A stretch of DNA of 21,835 nt from Flavobacteriales bacterium (GCA_013002285.1 JABDKJ010000064.1:1-21835); one strand, 5' to 3'. Numbered from the stretch's first letter, positions 1 to 7,176 are shown. The notes: a model not told the origin generated them from the letters alone. Numbers and translations are program-made.

Positions 1-1
1 A

Positions 2-127
2 ATGTACACCTTGGTTTATGAATTTACTGAAGACGCACAACCAATAGCTGCACCTGGTCCAAATACTCCAGGTTGTACTCAGGAATTGGTAACTCAGTTC
101 TTGATATTGAGTGTGGGATGTGATTAA
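2..127 (+). CDS. 3' end of an unidentified protein
   Basis: The frame starting at base 2 stays open for 41 codons and stops with TAA at 125-127, followed directly by a strong terminator, so it is probably the tail of a gene beginning outside the window. The residues include a short Pro/Ala/Gly-rich stretch (PIAAPGPNTPGC) and end in LSVGCD. No domain is recognisable. An ATG falls at base 2, but a free-standing 41-residue gene is less likely than a truncated longer one. Confidence 0.5.
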   Translation: MYTLVYEFTEDAQPIAAPGPNTPGCTQELVTQFLILSVGCD

Positions 128-150
128 AATTTGATCATTTAAAAGATCTT

Positions 151-202
151 AACCCCAAACTGGTCACTGAGCGTAGTCGAAGTGTGAAGTTTGGGGTTTT
201 TA
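151..202 (+). terminator. Rho-independent terminator with an extended hairpin
   Basis: AACCCCAAACT (151-161) pairs perfectly with AGTTTGGGGTT (188-198) and is followed by a T-rich run (TTTTTATTT). The 26-base interior contains a second, smaller palindromic element (162-184), so the whole would fold as a long two-tier hairpin. It lies 23 bases after the stop codon of the partial gene at 2-127 and would end that transcript. Confidence 0.85.
162..184 (+). repeat. Small interspersed palindromic repeat inside terminator, copy 1
   Basis: The 23 bases start GGTCACTGAGCG and end TCGAAGTG; CACT at 165-168 can pair with AGTG at 181-184. From memory, near variants of this sequence (CACTTCGACT...CTCAGTGACC read on the other strand) recur in many Flavobacteriia genomes in intergenic positions; this could not be checked here. 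A diverged copy in inverted orientation lies in the next terminator at 1366-1387. Confidence 0.6.
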
Positions 203-403
203 TTTCTTCCAAACACGACTTGGTATTTGAGCTTTCAGAGCGCTGCTTTAACTTACTAGTCGAAGGCGTTTTAATAATTCTGAGAGTTAATCGTACAGAC
301 CAATTCTATAATTGTTAAATTTATATGAGATATCAGTCGCAACAATTTTGGAATTGGCTTGATAGACCTTGAATGAAATTTTTATAAACCAAAACCTTTA
401 ACT

Positions 404-1327
404 ATGAAAAATTTTACTTTTTCTTTAATATTCATTTTATCCGCAGTTCTTGGCTTTTCTCAGGCCTGTCCGGATCCAACATCAGTGATCTGCGATGACC
501 TTGATGCTTATACTGTAGGAGATGTCATTGGCCAAGCTGGGGCAGACCATTGGGTGGCTTGGCCAGGTAGTTCTTTATCTGGGCAAGTGATCGATACAAA
601 TTCTTTTAGCGGATCACAAAGTCTTTATATAGGTGCTGGTCCTGTTTTGGACATGTTATTTTTAACAGGAGACCAAACCAGCGGATTGACTACACTTGCT
701 TGGAAAATGTATGTTCCAGCAAATGCAACGGCATATTTCAACGTTCAAGCAAATCCTTCTGCAGGTGATTCATATGTCTATCAACTTTATTTCAATGAAG
801 GTGGGGCAAACCCTGGATTAGCTACTTTCCAGCAGTTACCGCCAGAATTTGATTACCCTCAGGATGAATGGTTTGATGTATCTCTATCCGTGAATATGAA
901 TTCATTGACCCATTCATTATCTGTAAATGGGAATGATATATTGGTTGGAACAGACTATGTTGCAAATGCTGGTTCACAACCGGCTACACATTTCTCTTCT
1001 ATCAATTTTTATGCGGTGGATGCTGCTAATCAATATTATATAGATGATATTGTAATGCACTATGATCCTCTTACTTCATTAGATGAATTAGACCAAGACA
1101 AGTTTTCGATCTATCCTAATCCAACTACAGATGTATTGAATATTGCTACCGAAAAGAATATTGAAAGCATTGTGATGAATGACCTTTTGGGCCATGTCGT
1201 GATCGCTGAAAACAATATCAATAATATGCCTACGCAATTGGATATAAGCGCTCTTTCTCAAGGGATCTATATGATCTCGCTTCAAATTGATGGAGAGACC
1301 TTTACTCAAAAAGTGATCAAGAGATAA
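404..1327 (+). CDS. Secreted protein with T9SS C-terminal sorting domain
   Basis: This 307-residue protein starts with a Sec signal peptide (Lys-2 followed by a hydrophobic stretch, cleavage probably around GFSQA-C at 20-22). Residues 22-222 are rich in beta-strand and aromatic patterns and end in YYIDDIVMHYDP, which resembles concanavalin-like/LamG-type lectin folds in which an IDD(I/V) motif closes the sandwich; no specific ligand can be named. The C-terminal 75 residues are a typical type A T9SS sorting domain: SIYPNPTTDVLNI, then LGHVV, ISALSQGIYMI and a final KVIKR. By family knowledge such proteins cross the outer membrane through the type IX system and are released or anchored after tail removal. 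It stands alone between two strong terminators. The ATG is preceded by an A-rich leader, as usual in Bacteroidota. Confidence 0.85.
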   Translation: MKNFTFSLIFILSAVLGFSQACPDPTSVICDDLDAYTVGDVIGQAGADHWVAWPGSSLSGQVIDTNSFSGSQSLYIGAGPVLDMLFLTGDQTSGLTTLAWKMYVPANATAYFNVQANPSAGDSYVYQLYFNEGGANPGLATFQQLPPEFDYPQDEWFDVSLSVNMNSLTHSLSVNGNDILVGTDYVANAGSQPATHFSSINFYAVDAANQYYIDDIVMHYDPLTSLDELDQDKFSIYPNPTTDVLNIATEKNIESIVMNDLLGHVVIAENNINNMPTQLDISALSQGIYMISLQIDGETFTQKVIKR

Positions 1328-1350
1328 ATACCATTTGCACAAATGATCTT

Positions 1351-1402
1351 AAACCCCTTGCTCATCACTTTGAGAACCTCAGTGACCGGTAAGGGGTTTT
1401 TT
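1351..1402 (+). terminator. Rho-independent terminator with nested hairpin
   Basis: AAACCCCTT (1351-1359) pairs with AAGGGGTTT (1391-1399), followed by a run of T. Inside it, TCACT (1365-1369) pairs with AGTGA (1381-1385) and GAG (1372-1374) with CTC (1378-1380), giving a second tier. It sits 23 bases after the stop codon of the T9SS cargo gene and has the same architecture as the terminator at 151-202. Confidence 0.85.
1366..1387 (-). repeat. Small interspersed palindromic repeat inside terminator, copy 2 (inverted, diverged)
   Basis: The plus strand reads CACTT at its start and CTCAGTGACC at its end. Aligned with the reverse complement of the element at 162-184 it matches 19 of 23 positions, with three substitutions and one missing base in the central part. 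The ends that form the stem are the conserved part. Confidence 0.55.
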
Positions 1403-1515
1403 CTTTCCACAATTTCAACCTTTGGATCGTGAATACGCTGTGCATAACCTTGCACCTGAAAATAAGGCTGCACCTGCCTTTAGTCCTAAATTGGCCAGCC
1501 TAAAAATTTAGAATT

Positions 1516-2097
1516 ATGCAATACAAGAATTGGTTCAATTGTGCAGTGAAAATGATCAAGCATAGCGATGAAGGAAAAGCTGGAAAGTCAACCGAGCAGC
1601 ACCTTATTCAAGCATACACTTATTCAGAAGCAGAAGCGGGCATACACCAGATCATGCAGGAAGTAGGGGGCGGAACATTTGAGATCACAAATATCACCAA
1701 GACCAATATTGCAGAAGTGCATCCAGATGAAAGTGCTGAGAAGTGGTTCAAAGTAAAGATATCTCTCGTTGCATTTGATGAAGAATCTGGAAGAGAGAAA
1801 CAAACAAGTATGTTCTTCCTTATGCAAGGCGATGACGTTGGGTCGGTTTACAAAAAGACCAAAGAGACCATGAGAGGCTATAGCACGGGCTACGTTATTC
1901 CTAGTGTTGTCTATTCCAAAATTCTTGAGGTATATGCATCAGACGAAAGTGAAGAGAGCTATGAAGCCAAAACAGAAGTCATACATGAAGATGAATTCAA
2001 AGTAGAGAGCGAGCAAGATGTGTTAGAACAGGTAAGTGAAGAAGAAGTTCAGGAAAAGGCCGTGCAAGAAGAGACCTCTCAGGAAGATCCCAGTTAA
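1516..2097 (+). CDS. DUF4494 family protein
   Basis: This 193-residue protein matches my memory of the Bacteroidota DUF4494 family: an early NWF motif, a TEQHLIQAYTYSEAEA segment around 26-41, a central EKWFKVKISLVAFDEESGREK (about 75-95) and a late YVIPSVVYSKILEVY (about 127-141). The C-terminal third (from about 145) is a very acidic tail dominated by Glu, Asp, Ser and Val that looks disordered. There is no signal peptide or membrane segment, so it should be cytoplasmic. The molecular role of the family is not known to me. It ends 53 bases before the histidine kinase on the same strand and may be cotranscribed with it, although a hairpin lies between. Confidence 0.8.
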   Translation: MQYKNWFNCAVKMIKHSDEGKAGKSTEQHLIQAYTYSEAEAGIHQIMQEVGGGTFEITNITKTNIAEVHPDESAEKWFKVKISLVAFDEESGREKQTSMFFLMQGDDVGSVYKKTKETMRGYSTGYVIPSVVYSKILEVYASDESEESYEAKTEVIHEDEFKVESEQDVLEQVSEEEVQEKAVQEETSQEDPS

Positions 2098-2118
2098 AAA
2101 ACCGTTAATTCCACGATC

Positions 2119-2150
2119 CTTATCTTAGGCCATTCGTATATTGAGATAAG
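2119..2150 (+). promoter_or_regulatory. Inverted repeat abutting the TTG start codon of the histidine kinase gene
   Basis: CTTATCT (2119-2125) pairs perfectly with AGATAAG (2144-2150); G-U and A-U pairs can extend the stem inward (2126-2128 with 2141-2143). The 3' arm ends on the base before the TTG start at 2151. In mRNA this hairpin would cover the ribosome-binding region; as DNA it could be an operator for the response regulator. It has no following T run, so it does not look like a terminator. Function is inferred from position only. Confidence 0.45.
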
Positions 2151-3425
2151 TTGAAACGTAGGACCATTCGTATAGTTATTATTCTTGCAGTCATTTGCAT
2201 CTTGGGTATTGTATTTACTCAGGTCTTTTGGTTCAACAAGACATACAGGATCCAGGACAAACAATTCAATGATCGCGTTATCGTAGCTTTGAATGATGTG
2301 GCCGAAGAGATCAAGATCCTGGGCAACGACTCATCACAAACATTCTATCCTGTTGAACAGCAAACGAGCAATTCCTTCATCGTTCAAATGAACGATACTT
2401 TGCATCCAGCTCTTTTGGAAAGACTGCTGAAAGAGCATTTTTCCAAAAGCAACCTCACAGAAGAGTTCGAATATGGGATCTACGATTGTTTCTCAAATGA
2501 AATGGTCTATGGCGGTACGGTTTCCATAGCTGATGAGGTATCGATAGATGAGGCAGAAAAACTATCGCAAGTGAAATGGGATAAGGATGGGCACTACTTC
2601 GGAGTTCTTTTTCCCAGTAAACTGAACTATGTGATCTCCAATATGAATTTGTGGATATTTTCAACGATAATTCTCCTGGCAGTAGTAGCATTCTTTGCTT
2701 ATGCCATGAATGTGATCTTGAGACAAAAGCGCTTATCTGAGGTAAAAACGGATTTTATCAATAACATGACGCATGAGCTGAAAACGCCCATATCTACGAT
2801 CTCGCTCTCCAGCGAAGTGCTTATGAGCCCGAATATTACGAATGAACCGGAACGTTTGAACCAATATGCCCAGATAATACAGAACGAGAACAATAGGCTT
2901 AAGAGGCAAGTGGACAAGGTACTTCAAATGGCGACCTTGGATACAGAAACGATCTCTTTGAAAAAAGAGGATATTGATATGCACGAGCTCATTCAAAATT
3001 CTGCTAGAACAGCCAGTGTTTCATTGAATGAGAAAAATGGAAGTTTGGATCTGGAACTGAAGGCAAAAGGGCATACCGTTCATGGAGACCTTGTTCATGT
3101 TACCAATATCGTTTACAATTTGATCGACAATGCCATAAAATATTCAAAGGATAGCCCGAAGATCAAGATCGAGACTACTGATCAAGCTGGGAATTTCCTT
3201 TTCAAGATCTCTGATAATGGCATAGGTGTTGCTAAAGAGAATTTGAAATTCCTATTCGAAAAATTCTATCGCGTACCTACAGGAAATGTGCATGATGTAA
3301 AGGGTTTTGGACTAGGGCTGTTTTATGTGAAAAAGATAACTGAGGCACATGGTGGGGAGATATTTGTTGAGAGTGAATTAAATAAAGGGTCAACATTCAC
3401 AGTTTTGCTGCCCGTTAAGAAATGA
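2151..3425 (+). CDS. Sensor histidine kinase (RprX-like)
   Basis: This 424-residue membrane sensor kinase has a first transmembrane helix at about 7-24, a periplasmic region of about 140 residues, and a second helix at about 167-188. HisKA carries the H-box NNMTHELKTP with the phospho-accepting His-208. The HATPase_c domain shows the N-box (N323, N327 in YNLIDNAIKY), the G1 box DNGIG (355-359) and the G2 box GFGLGL (385-390). It would autophosphorylate on His-208 and pass phosphate to the regulator encoded downstream, with which it shares an ATGA overlap. The closest described system I recognise is RprX/RprY of Bacteroides; the signal is unknown. TTG at 2151 is the likely start because an in-frame TGA lies at 2142 and the first hydrophobic helix begins right after it. 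Confidence 0.9.
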   Translation: MKRRTIRIVIILAVICILGIVFTQVFWFNKTYRIQDKQFNDRVIVALNDVAEEIKILGNDSSQTFYPVEQQTSNSFIVQMNDTLHPALLERLLKEHFSKSNLTEEFEYGIYDCFSNEMVYGGTVSIADEVSIDEAEKLSQVKWDKDGHYFGVLFPSKLNYVISNMNLWIFSTIILLAVVAFFAYAMNVILRQKRLSEVKTDFINNMTHELKTPISTISLSSEVLMSPNITNEPERLNQYAQIIQNENNRLKRQVDKVLQMATLDTETISLKKEDIDMHELIQNSARTASVSLNEKNGSLDLELKAKGHTVHGDLVHVTNIVYNLIDNAIKYSKDSPKIKIETTDQAGNFLFKISDNGIGVAKENLKFLFEKFYRVPTGNVHDVKGFGLGLFYVKKITEAHGGEIFVESELNKGSTFTVLLPVKK

Positions 3426-4114
3426 AGGAGAAATTGAACATATTGCTGGTAGAGGACGACTTTAATTTAGGTCTTGTAGTTCAAGACACCTTAAAGCGCG
3501 AGGGCTTTCATACGCACCTATGTAGGGATGGGAAAGAGGGATTGAAGATGTTCAATGAGAACTCCTATGATCTTTGCGTTTTGGATGTAATGCTCCCGGA
3601 GAAAGATGGTTTCAGTTTGGCAACAGACATCAGAAAAATAAACGAAGAGGTGCCGATCATTTTCCTAACGGCAAAAAACATGATGGAAGACAAAGTGCAG
3701 GGTTTCGAGTCTGGTGGAGATGATTATTTGACCAAGCCATTCAGCAATGAAGAGTTCCTGCTGCGAATAAAAGCGCTCTTGAAAAGGGTAGGGAAAGATC
3801 AGAAGAAAGAAGATAAAGCCATTATTGAGATCGGGGAATACAGATACAATAAGGAAGCCTATATGCTCAAAGACCCTATGGGCGAGGAGCGTAAGCTTAC
3901 CAAGAAAGAAGCACATGTGCTTAAGCTTCTTTGCGAACACAAGAACAAGGTCATTGAACGAGAATTGGTCCTGAACCTTATCTGGGGAAAAGACGATTAC
4001 TTTACTGGGCGTTCATTAGATGTCTTTATTACCAAGTTGAGAAAGTACCTAAAAGCAGACGAAAGCATTCAGATCATCAATATGCATGGCATAGGATTTA
4101 AGTTAGAGTGCTGA
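3422..4114 (+). CDS. OmpR-type response regulator (RprY-like)
   Basis: This 230-residue protein has a receiver domain (about 5-122) with the acidic pocket EDD (11-13), phospho-acceptor Asp-55 in VLDVMLP, Thr-83 and Lys-105 in LTKPF. A winged-helix Trans_reg_C domain follows (about 136-229), with KLTKKEAHVLKLL and the recognition-helix region GRSLDVFITKLRKYL. All key residues are present. Its ATG overlaps the kinase stop codon (ATGA), indicating translational coupling and a cognate pair. By family knowledge it binds DNA as a phosphorylation-dependent dimer. Its targets are unknown; the inverted repeat in front of the kinase gene is one candidate for autoregulation. Confidence 0.92.
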   Translation: MKEKLNILLVEDDFNLGLVVQDTLKREGFHTHLCRDGKEGLKMFNENSYDLCVLDVMLPEKDGFSLATDIRKINEEVPIIFLTAKNMMEDKVQGFESGGDDYLTKPFSNEEFLLRIKALLKRVGKDQKKEDKAIIEIGEYRYNKEAYMLKDPMGEERKLTKKEAHVLKLLCEHKNKVIERELVLNLIWGKDDYFTGRSLDVFITKLRKYLKADESIQIINMHGIGFKLEC

Positions 4115-4211
4115 GAGTATAAGGATCTGCCAAATTTGGATTTTTAAGGTCCGTTCTGGACTATTGCGCTGTGATCAACAACTATAAACTTTTCACTACC
4201 AACTCTGAACT

Positions 4212-5210
4212 CTATTCAGCCATTTTCTCAATGTAAGCACGCAGATCTTCTATCTGCTCATCGCTCATTTTTTCTTCCGTATAATGTGGCATGTACTCCT
4301 TATGACCTTTCTCTGCATAAGTGCCGAGTCGAATGATATCGTAGATGGAAAGTTTAGAGTTTGCTGTGATGTTCTTGTTCAACCATTTAAACGTTACCGA
4401 GCTGTTGTCTAAAACCACATCGCTTTCTCCGCGCTCTCTGTGGCAATGTTGACAGCCATTTTCATAGATCACCTTGCCTTTTTCTGGATCACCGGCAAAT
4501 GCATATCCCTTCTCTTTGTCTTTCGGCAAATGTCCGAAAGTAGCCGGGCTCTTTTGTGAATACTTTGCCTTTATGGCAGCTATCGCTTTCTCAGCCTGTA
4601 CGTTCTTAAGCTCTTCTAATTCTTTTTCCGAAAAGTCCAGGTCTTCCATCTTCATTTGCAGACTCCAATAGTAAGCAAGTATGTTGTTCATTTCCCATTC
4701 TTCGAGCCACCTTCCTTGTGAACAAACCTGTGCGCATAATTGCGTGCTTTCGATCAAACTGTTTTCGGCCTTTTCAACCAATGAGCCATATTTCAATACA
4801 TAGTCATCATTGTACCATGTTTCTCTATTTACGATGCCCCAAAAGGTTGAGCCTTGCAAATAGGGAATGTCTTTTTCTTTGGCGTATTGTAATCGCTTAT
4901 CTGGATCTACCTGAGAAAGATCTTTCTCTTCCCGAACAGTATTGTGACAACTTGTGCATTTGTAGAAACGACTGATGTACTTTGTTCGTTTTCCATTTTC
5001 ATCTCGCGTTCTGCCTTCGTGGATCAATTCATATCCACGTTTCACCATGGCCTCATCATATTTCAGATAATGAGCCGGCTTAGGTTCTCCTAATTCAAAA
5101 AGTACATCAGCTACATTTTGATCTGTATCTATGATATCGTTCGTTCTTTCAGAGAATGCGATCCCAAGAAAACCGATCACTACTAAGCCTATGAAGTGCC
5201 ATTGTTTCAA
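4212..5210 (-). CDS. Diheme c-type cytochrome, last gene of cytochrome/DUF5777 operon
   Basis: This 332-residue exported protein has an N-terminal hydrophobic segment (6-19) serving as signal peptide or anchor. It has two haem c attachment sites, CTSCH (85-89) and CQHCH (253-257). Met-307 in KEYMPHY is a plausible distal ligand for the second haem. A CAQVC segment (159-163) followed by SQGRWLEEWE has no His and may form a disulfide. The C-terminal half ends in MSDEQIEDLRAYIEKM, typical of class I cytochrome c domains. A periplasmic electron-transfer or redox-enzyme role is inferred; the partner is unknown. The start is TTG at 5210, overlapping the TGA stop of the beta-barrel gene (TTGA), so translation is probably coupled. 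Confidence 0.85.
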   Translation of the reverse strand: MKQWHFIGLVVIGFLGIAFSERTNDIIDTDQNVADVLFELGEPKPAHYLKYDEAMVKRGYELIHEGRTRDENGKRTKYISRFYKCTSCHNTVREEKDLSQVDPDKRLQYAKEKDIPYLQGSTFWGIVNRETWYNDDYVLKYGSLVEKAENSLIESTQLCAQVCSQGRWLEEWEMNNILAYYWSLQMKMEDLDFSEKELEELKNVQAEKAIAAIKAKYSQKSPATFGHLPKDKEKGYAFAGDPEKGKVIYENGCQHCHRERGESDVVLDNSSVTFKWLNKNITANSKLSIYDIIRLGTYAEKGHKEYMPHYTEEKMSDEQIEDLRAYIEKMAE

Positions 5211-6058
5211 TACTTTCTTCCTTTTACTTTGAAATCACGCGTAATGTTGAAGCCGAAATGGATATCTCCATCAAACCAATTTCCATTGGTTTCAGTGATG
5301 AAGAATTTTTCGGTCATCCCTCTGGAATTCCCGAAATGGAATTGGAATACATGACCCTTGGTTTCCATGTCAATTCCAAATGCAAGACTATTTCTTCGTT
5401 CATCGCTCAATTGGTCTGGTAGCACGTAATAGTATTCAAAACTGAAGGTGAAGCGCTTAGAGGCCACGAACCGTGCTGCTGTCCCAATGGCATAAACATC
5501 GTGATCAACATTGTCCGAAGGGATCAAATTGCGATGGACCATTGAAGGCATCAGTTGCATACTTATGCGATCAGAAAATTTCCTGGCGATCAATGCTTGG
5601 TAAGAATAGGTCATTCTGCTGGTGAAGTAATTGGTGCGTGAAGTGTCTTGCCAACGCAAACCGTTGATCGCTAAATTGCTGAATAGAGAGACCGTGACAG
5701 GAAAACTATTCTCTCCCTTTTTCTGTGTGAGTATTCTGCCTTTTATGAAACCGTCCACCGTTTTTTGAAAGGAACTTCTTCCAATTCCAACGGATAGCCA
5801 GTCTTTTATACCATAGTCAAATCCAATGCGGATCGTAGATTGATCTAGACCAAAAAGTTCATAGGCGCCACTATTCACTCGGCCAAATCTGTGAGCAATA
5901 ATGAACTTCATCACCCCTTCATTATTCATCTCTACGGATTGCCCATTTACAATACGGGTATCATAAAAAGCTTTCCCCACTTCATCTTCTTGGGCCACTG
6001 CAAATAGAGAAGCCAAAATGAAAACGGAACAGAATATGTTAGTTTTCCAGCGCACCAT
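5207..6058 (-). CDS. DUF5777 family outer-membrane beta-barrel protein
   Basis: This 283-residue protein has a Sec signal peptide ending at about FAVAQ-E (residues 19-24). The rest matches the Bacteroidota DUF5777 beta-barrel family as I recall it: AFYDTRIVNGQSVE, FIIAHRFGRVNSGAYELFG, IRIGFDYGIKDWLSVG, ARKFSDRISMQLMP, a late HVFQFHFGNSRGMTEKF and the C-terminal WFDGDIHFGFNITR. Alternating polar and hydrophobic strands fit an outer-membrane barrel. Its function is undescribed to my knowledge; the position between cytochrome genes suggests it helps haem proteins or electrons pass the outer membrane, or holds them there. Its ATG lies 20 bases inside the preceding lipoprotein gene and its stop overlaps the TTG of the cytochrome gene. 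Confidence 0.85.
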   Translation of the reverse strand: MVRWKTNIFCSVFILASLFAVAQEDEVGKAFYDTRIVNGQSVEMNNEGVMKFIIAHRFGRVNSGAYELFGLDQSTIRIGFDYGIKDWLSVGIGRSSFQKTVDGFIKGRILTQKKGENSFPVTVSLFSNLAINGLRWQDTSRTNYFTSRMTYSYQALIARKFSDRISMQLMPSMVHRNLIPSDNVDHDVYAIGTAARFVASKRFTFSFEYYYVLPDQLSDERRNSLAFGIDMETKGHVFQFHFGNSRGMTEKFFITETNGNWFDGDIHFGFNITRDFKVKGRKY

Positions 6059-6440
6059 TATTCACCCATCGTTGTATCTTTTCTATATCGCAATCCGATA
6101 ATTTATTCGCGTTTTTTGGCATTTCATTGCAGTTTGCCTCATGCCTTATGGTGCACATAAGGCTTCCATTCAAAGCATATGTTTCCAAAGCAGAATGGGG
6201 TTGCAAAGCAACATCGCCCAATGAGGTTGAGGCATCATGACACACATAACAATTGTTTTCAATGATCGGCAATACCACAGCTGCATAAGTGGTCACAGTC
6301 GTATCACAATCGATCGAAGGAGGGTAAAGAATGTCCTCAACATCATAATAACATCCGTTTGAAAATGAAATGATCAAAGCAGCCAAAAACAAACTGACCC
6401 CGATGGTTCGAGATATTTTAATTCTCTGGTGCTCCATCAT
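6039..6440 (-). CDS. Small monoheme c-type lipoprotein
   Basis: This 133-residue protein has a signal peptide with a lipobox ending SNGC, giving lipidated Cys-30. One haem c site, CYVCH (64-68), is preceded by VVLPIIENN, and a following MP (in NEMPKN) may supply the distal ligand. It closely resembles the second half of the lipoprotein encoded just upstream: both start with CDTT, continue through LPxIExxCxxCH and ALNGxLM, and finish in NGALEN or DGAPEN. It is therefore probably an intra-operon duplication. ATG at 6440 lies within the upstream gene (23-base overlap); a second ATG follows directly at 6437. Confidence 0.82.
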   Translation of the reverse strand: MMEHQRIKISRTIGVSLFLAALIISFSNGCYYDVEDILYPPSIDCDTTVTTYAAVVLPIIENNCYVCHDASTSLGDVALQPHSALETYALNGSLMCTIRHEANCNEMPKNANKLSDCDIEKIQRWVNNGALEN

Positions 6441-7143
6441 TGATCCAAATTTCTAATTGGTCTCGTTCGCACTGCGGAAGTAGATTGCCTCCCAAAGGCA
6501 TTAAAGTAGCACCATTTGTTCCGGTAACGGACCACATCAGGTTACCGTTCAATGCGATCGTGCTGATGTCGTCATAGCTTATCAGGGAAAGATCTGCTTC
6601 AGGTTCACCACCCGAGTGACATCCCTGACATTTTAATTCGATCAAAGGAAGAATGGTTCCGTTGTATGTTACTTCAGTCGTATCGCAAGAATTGCAAGAA
6701 TTATTTTGAGCTCCTTGATCGATCCAATCGAATATCATTTGTATCTGCTCTGAAGTAAGAGGGTCTTCGGGTGGCGGAGGCATACGATCATCAGGATCAT
6801 TGTCCGTTATGGTCTCATAGACTTCTGAGTCGCCAGGATCTCCAGGAATGATCTCGCCAGTAGTCATGATGTTCTCATAACTATCGAGGACTACTCCGTC
6901 CTCTCCAGTTGCTGCATCATGGCAGCCTGGTTGAGCGCAAGACGAAATGAAAAATGGCAGGATCTGATTCTCGAAATAGACAGAATCCTCGTCACAGGGG
7001 TCATCCACAAAGATCACCGTATCGCTCGGTCCCGGGTCTTCGATCAAAGGTGGAAAAGGTTCATGTTCACAGCTTGAGAAGAAGATCACAAGAAGGAGAA
7101 TGAACAATGAGAAAATCTGCGGTATATACTTGACCATTTTCAT
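6418..7143 (-). CDS. Two-domain c-type cytochrome lipoprotein, first gene of the operon
   Basis: This 241-residue protein has a lipoprotein signal peptide (FFSSC, lipidated Cys-25), then an acidic Pro-rich linker. Two repeated cytochrome domains of the planctomycete-type cytochrome c (PSCyt1) kind follow. The first holds the non-canonical CAQPGCH (69-75, CX4CH) with Met-121 in DDRMPPPPED as a likely distal ligand; the second holds canonical CQGCH (172-176) with Met-215 in TLMPLGG. It would sit on a membrane facing the periplasm or the outside, carrying one or two haems. It heads a four-gene operon in which all junctions overlap. ATG at 7143 or 7137 (Met-3) could be the start; the nearest promoter-like box is only 8 bases upstream of the first. 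Confidence 0.83.
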   Translation of the reverse strand: MKMVKYIPQIFSLFILLLVIFFSSCEHEPFPPLIEDPGPSDTVIFVDDPCDEDSVYFENQILPFFISSCAQPGCHDAATGEDGVVLDSYENIMTTGEIIPGDPGDSEVYETITDNDPDDRMPPPPEDPLTSEQIQMIFDWIDQGAQNNSCNSCDTTEVTYNGTILPLIELKCQGCHSGGEPEADLSLISYDDISTIALNGNLMWSVTGTNGATLMPLGGNLLPQCERDQLEIWINDGAPEN

Positions 7144-7148
7144 AATGC

Positions 7149-7166
7149 GAACGAATATATCTAAAA
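7149..7166 (-). promoter_or_regulatory. Promoter-like element before the cytochrome operon
   Basis: Read on the minus strand the element is TTTTAGATATATTCGTTC. It contains TATATTCG, one change from the Bacteroidota -7 box TAnnTTTG. The same 18 bases, with a single difference, precede the large T9SS gene at 19107-19124. It ends just 5 bases before the ATG at 7143, which would give a nearly leaderless transcript, or a start at Met-3. No clear -33 TTG was seen. Confidence 0.4.
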
Positions 7167-7176
7167 ACGAAAAGTT

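Noticed and set aside
128..403. Promoter for the T9SS cargo gene
   Set aside because: Apart from the terminator I found no convincing TAnnTTTG box with a TTG at the right spacing, so no promoter is annotated.
2130..2174. CCATTCGTATA occurs twice, at 2130-2140 and 2164-2174, around the kinase start
   Set aside because: Exact 11-base pairs at this distance are expected by chance about once in several windows of this size, and the second copy lies in coding sequence; not enough for a regulator site.
4130..4139. CCAAATTTGG perfect palindrome between the convergent response regulator and cytochrome genes
   Set aside because: It cannot form a hairpin with a proper loop and, although a T run follows, the stem would be only 3-4 pairs; not called as a terminator.
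5207..5210. Possible frameshift or fusion between the DUF5777 gene and the diheme cytochrome gene
   Set aside because: The TTGA junction is a normal stop/start overlap; the cytochrome has its own signal peptide.
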